Origin: Aestuariibacter sp. GS-14
Lineage (GTDB): Bacteria; Pseudomonadota; Gammaproteobacteria; Enterobacterales; Alteromonadaceae
DNA: 64,000 bases
Direction: 5' to 3'
Assembly (NCBI RefSeq): GCF_006494365.1
Contig: NZ_VHIP01000012.1
Span: 91,427 to 155,426, forward strand
In this document: in pieces, positions 62,754-64,000 of the stretch
Layout of the letters: every line of letters begins with the position of its first letter
Position numbering within the stretch: the stretch's first letter is position 1
The notes under the pieces: model-generated
Told to the model about the DNA's origin: nothing
Seen by the model: the letters and a program-made list of their open reading frames with translations, nothing else
Databases searched by the model: none
Translations under genes and position numbers: made by a program

Positions 62754-63521
62754 TTACAGAGAAACTCTTTTCAGTCCTAAGCGCTTTTCCATAAGTTCAA
62801 TATAATCAGGATTATGATCGCACAAAATTGCTTTGAAGCCATTCTTGTTTGCAATTGCACCAGTTGTGCCAGAGCCTGCCATAGGGTCAAAAACGAGGCT
62901 TTCTGAATTAGCAGTCATTTTGAAGAGAGTGTCATATACCTTTTCAGGTTTCTGTGCAGGATGACCTGTTTGTTCATTTCGTCCTATAAAACCAATATTT
63001 AATGCTGCTTCAATAACGCTTGGTGGCCCCGGAATATAGCGTAGTTTTCCTTCCTCTTTTTTTTGAAGTTGCTTTTCTGTTAAGAAAGGCTCTAGGAAAA
63101 TTTGGGCTTCGGAGCGTGATAAATGCAAACAAGTTTGCTGGGCGGATCGCCAACCACGTATTACAGAAGGATTGTTTTTATAGTACCAAGTCAGCCAGCA
63201 GTTATACTCTAAAGGCGAGGGAATCCTCGAAACAAAATTTGCTACTATCTCTGGAAAACCCCATAAAAAAACGTGCTGGGAGATTCTTGAAGCTTTCGTC
63301 AATAAGCTCATTACAAACTCATTATAGTCATCTCTGACACCACCGATACCTTTATTATACCAAGGGTCAAGCATGCATACGTCAATATCACCAACATTGG
63401 TTGATACCAATTCAAAAGATGTAGAAACGTCCATTGGTGGTAAAATTACCAAGCCATTTTTGTTCAGTTCTGACTTAATAACCAAACTTAAATCTTTAGC
63501 AGCAACATCGTTTTCTAGCAA
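62754..63521 (-). CDS. DNA methyltransferase, beta-class layout (N6-adenine or N4-cytosine)
   Basis: The 255-residue protein starts at TTG with GAGG nine bases upstream. It has catalytic motif LDPWYN at about residue 52 and AdoMet motif FDPMAGSGTTGAIA near residue 210, with GHPAQKPEKVYDTL before it. The Trp in DPWY is a variant of the usual DPPY. It is convergent with the first methyltransferase, 7 bases apart. Two methyltransferases together suggest an asymmetric recognition sequence, one enzyme per strand. Confidence 0.85.
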   Translation of the reverse strand: MLENDVAAKDLSLVIKSELNKNGLVILPPMDVSTSFELVSTNVGDIDVCMLDPWYNKGIGGVRDDYNEFVMSLLTKASRISQHVFLWGFPEIVANFVSRIPSPLEYNCWLTWYYKNNPSVIRGWRSAQQTCLHLSRSEAQIFLEPFLTEKQLQKKEEGKLRYIPGPPSVIEAALNIGFIGRNEQTGHPAQKPEKVYDTLFKMTANSESLVFDPMAGSGTTGAIANKNGFKAILCDHNPDYIELMEKRLGLKRVSL

Positions 63522-63730
63522 TTAAAGAATCCTCTAGTCCGTTATAACCAACCTGAAAGGTTATGAGCGAATTTAAAATATAGTTAAACATCGTTTAGTA
63601 AATCGGAGAATTTTGTATGTAATCAACCATTGCGTTTTGCATTTATCCATATGTTACTAGTAGTTTAGCTACTGCCATTTTACCTCTGAGTAGGTACTCT
63701 ATACGTTCTTTGTTTATTTTCGTGTAATTG
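63522..63730. other. AT-rich noncoding region
   Basis: About 210 bp upstream of the second methyltransferase gene; it should hold its promoter. No gene or structured element recognised. Confidence 0.45.
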
Positions 63731-64000
63731 TACCCAATCTAGACCTTAAAGCCTGATTATTACTTCCTAATTTCTACAGAACCACACAGTAATTAGTATT
63801 TTATTTACACAGAATCATCCAACAAGCCATGCGAATAGTACCCAATTTGTATATCGGGCACTTTCTGAGCGCTTTTACTACCCAATATGCACAGAATCAC
63901 CCGGCATGACACAGCGATTAGTACCTAATTAGCACATCGGGCATTCTTTAAGCCCTTTTACTACCCAATTTGCACAGAATCACCCGGCAGGACACAGCGA
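63731..64000. repeat. Tandem degenerate repeats of about 83 bp
   Basis: The block TTTTACTACCCAATTTGC, then ACAGAATCACCCGGC, then GACACAGCGA recurs at spacings of 82 and 83 bp (AGAATC at 63811, 63893 and 63976). A more decayed copy starts near 63731-63780. The last unit runs off the window. Each unit contains a short inverted repeat around GGGC...GCCC or GGGC...GCGC. No coding frame runs through. They are not CRISPR: units are contiguous without unique spacers. Confidence 0.65.

Noticed and set aside
63731-64000. CRISPR array
   Set aside because: The repeated units are contiguous, about 83 bp and degenerate, with no short identical repeats separated by unique spacers and no cas gene in view.

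Overview
The window looks like a chromosomal segment of a marine-type gammaproteobacterium, most likely of the Alteromonadales. This rests on the gene style (TonB-dependent receptors feeding Tat- and Sec-exported sugar enzymes, GGDEF/EAL signalling), on the conserved tesA/ybbA-ybbP neighbourhood, and on a chromosomal Qnr-type gene. No rRNA or tRNA was seen to fix the taxonomy.

Positions 1-47.5 kb form one large catabolic locus that I read as a system for stripping sugars from glycosylated aromatic compounds by oxidation rather than hydrolysis, then degrading the aglycone. Its core is three sets of C-glycoside deglycosidase-type genes (DUF6379 beta subunit plus TIM-barrel alpha subunit): a beta-alpha pair at 24.6-26.0 kb, a second pair at 31.1-32.5 kb, and a natural beta-alpha fusion at 8.1-9.4 kb. 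Around them are three GMC flavoprotein dehydrogenases (two with a Tat-exported gluconate-dehydrogenase-subunit-3 partner) that would make the 3-keto-glycoside, a DUF1080 3-keto-glycoside lyase/hydrolase, a ThuA-like protein, a Gfo/Idh/MocA oxidoreductase, several sugar isomerase/epimerase proteins, three MFS transporters and two TonB receptors. A lipoprotein GH106 rhamnosidase, a GH43 and two GH3 enzymes would remove outer O-linked sugars.

The fusion gene sits at the end of an aromatic-ring operon (FAH-family hydrolase, cyclase, alpha/beta hydrolase, extradiol dioxygenase, Rieske ferredoxin, FAD monooxygenase; 14.9-8.1 kb). That operon is divergent from a NodD-like LysR regulator. Together these suggest C-glycosyl flavonoids or similar polyphenols as substrate (inference). 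A TetR gene at 34.3 kb lies among four promoters that share a 16-bp inverted repeat, TAGAAY-N4-RTWYTA-like, which is the likely operator uniting the sugar half of the locus. A Qnr-like gene lies directly downstream of one dehydrogenase operon.

From 42.6 to 47.5 kb a forward operon carries a GPH-family symporter and four isomerase-fold genes, one with degraded metal ligands. From 47.5 to 58 kb is ordinary chromosome: an HxlR/NAD(P)-binding pair, ybbP-ybbA/tesA, a CHASE-PAS-GGDEF-EAL protein, and an amidohydrolase next to a 5'-truncated relative. From 58 kb on, the sequence becomes AT-richer and accessory: an orphan DUF2384 antitoxin-like protein, an XRE regulator, a likely restriction-modification cluster (two beta-class DNA methyltransferases and an unrecognised 540-residue protein), and tandem degenerate repeats of about 83 bp that run off the end.
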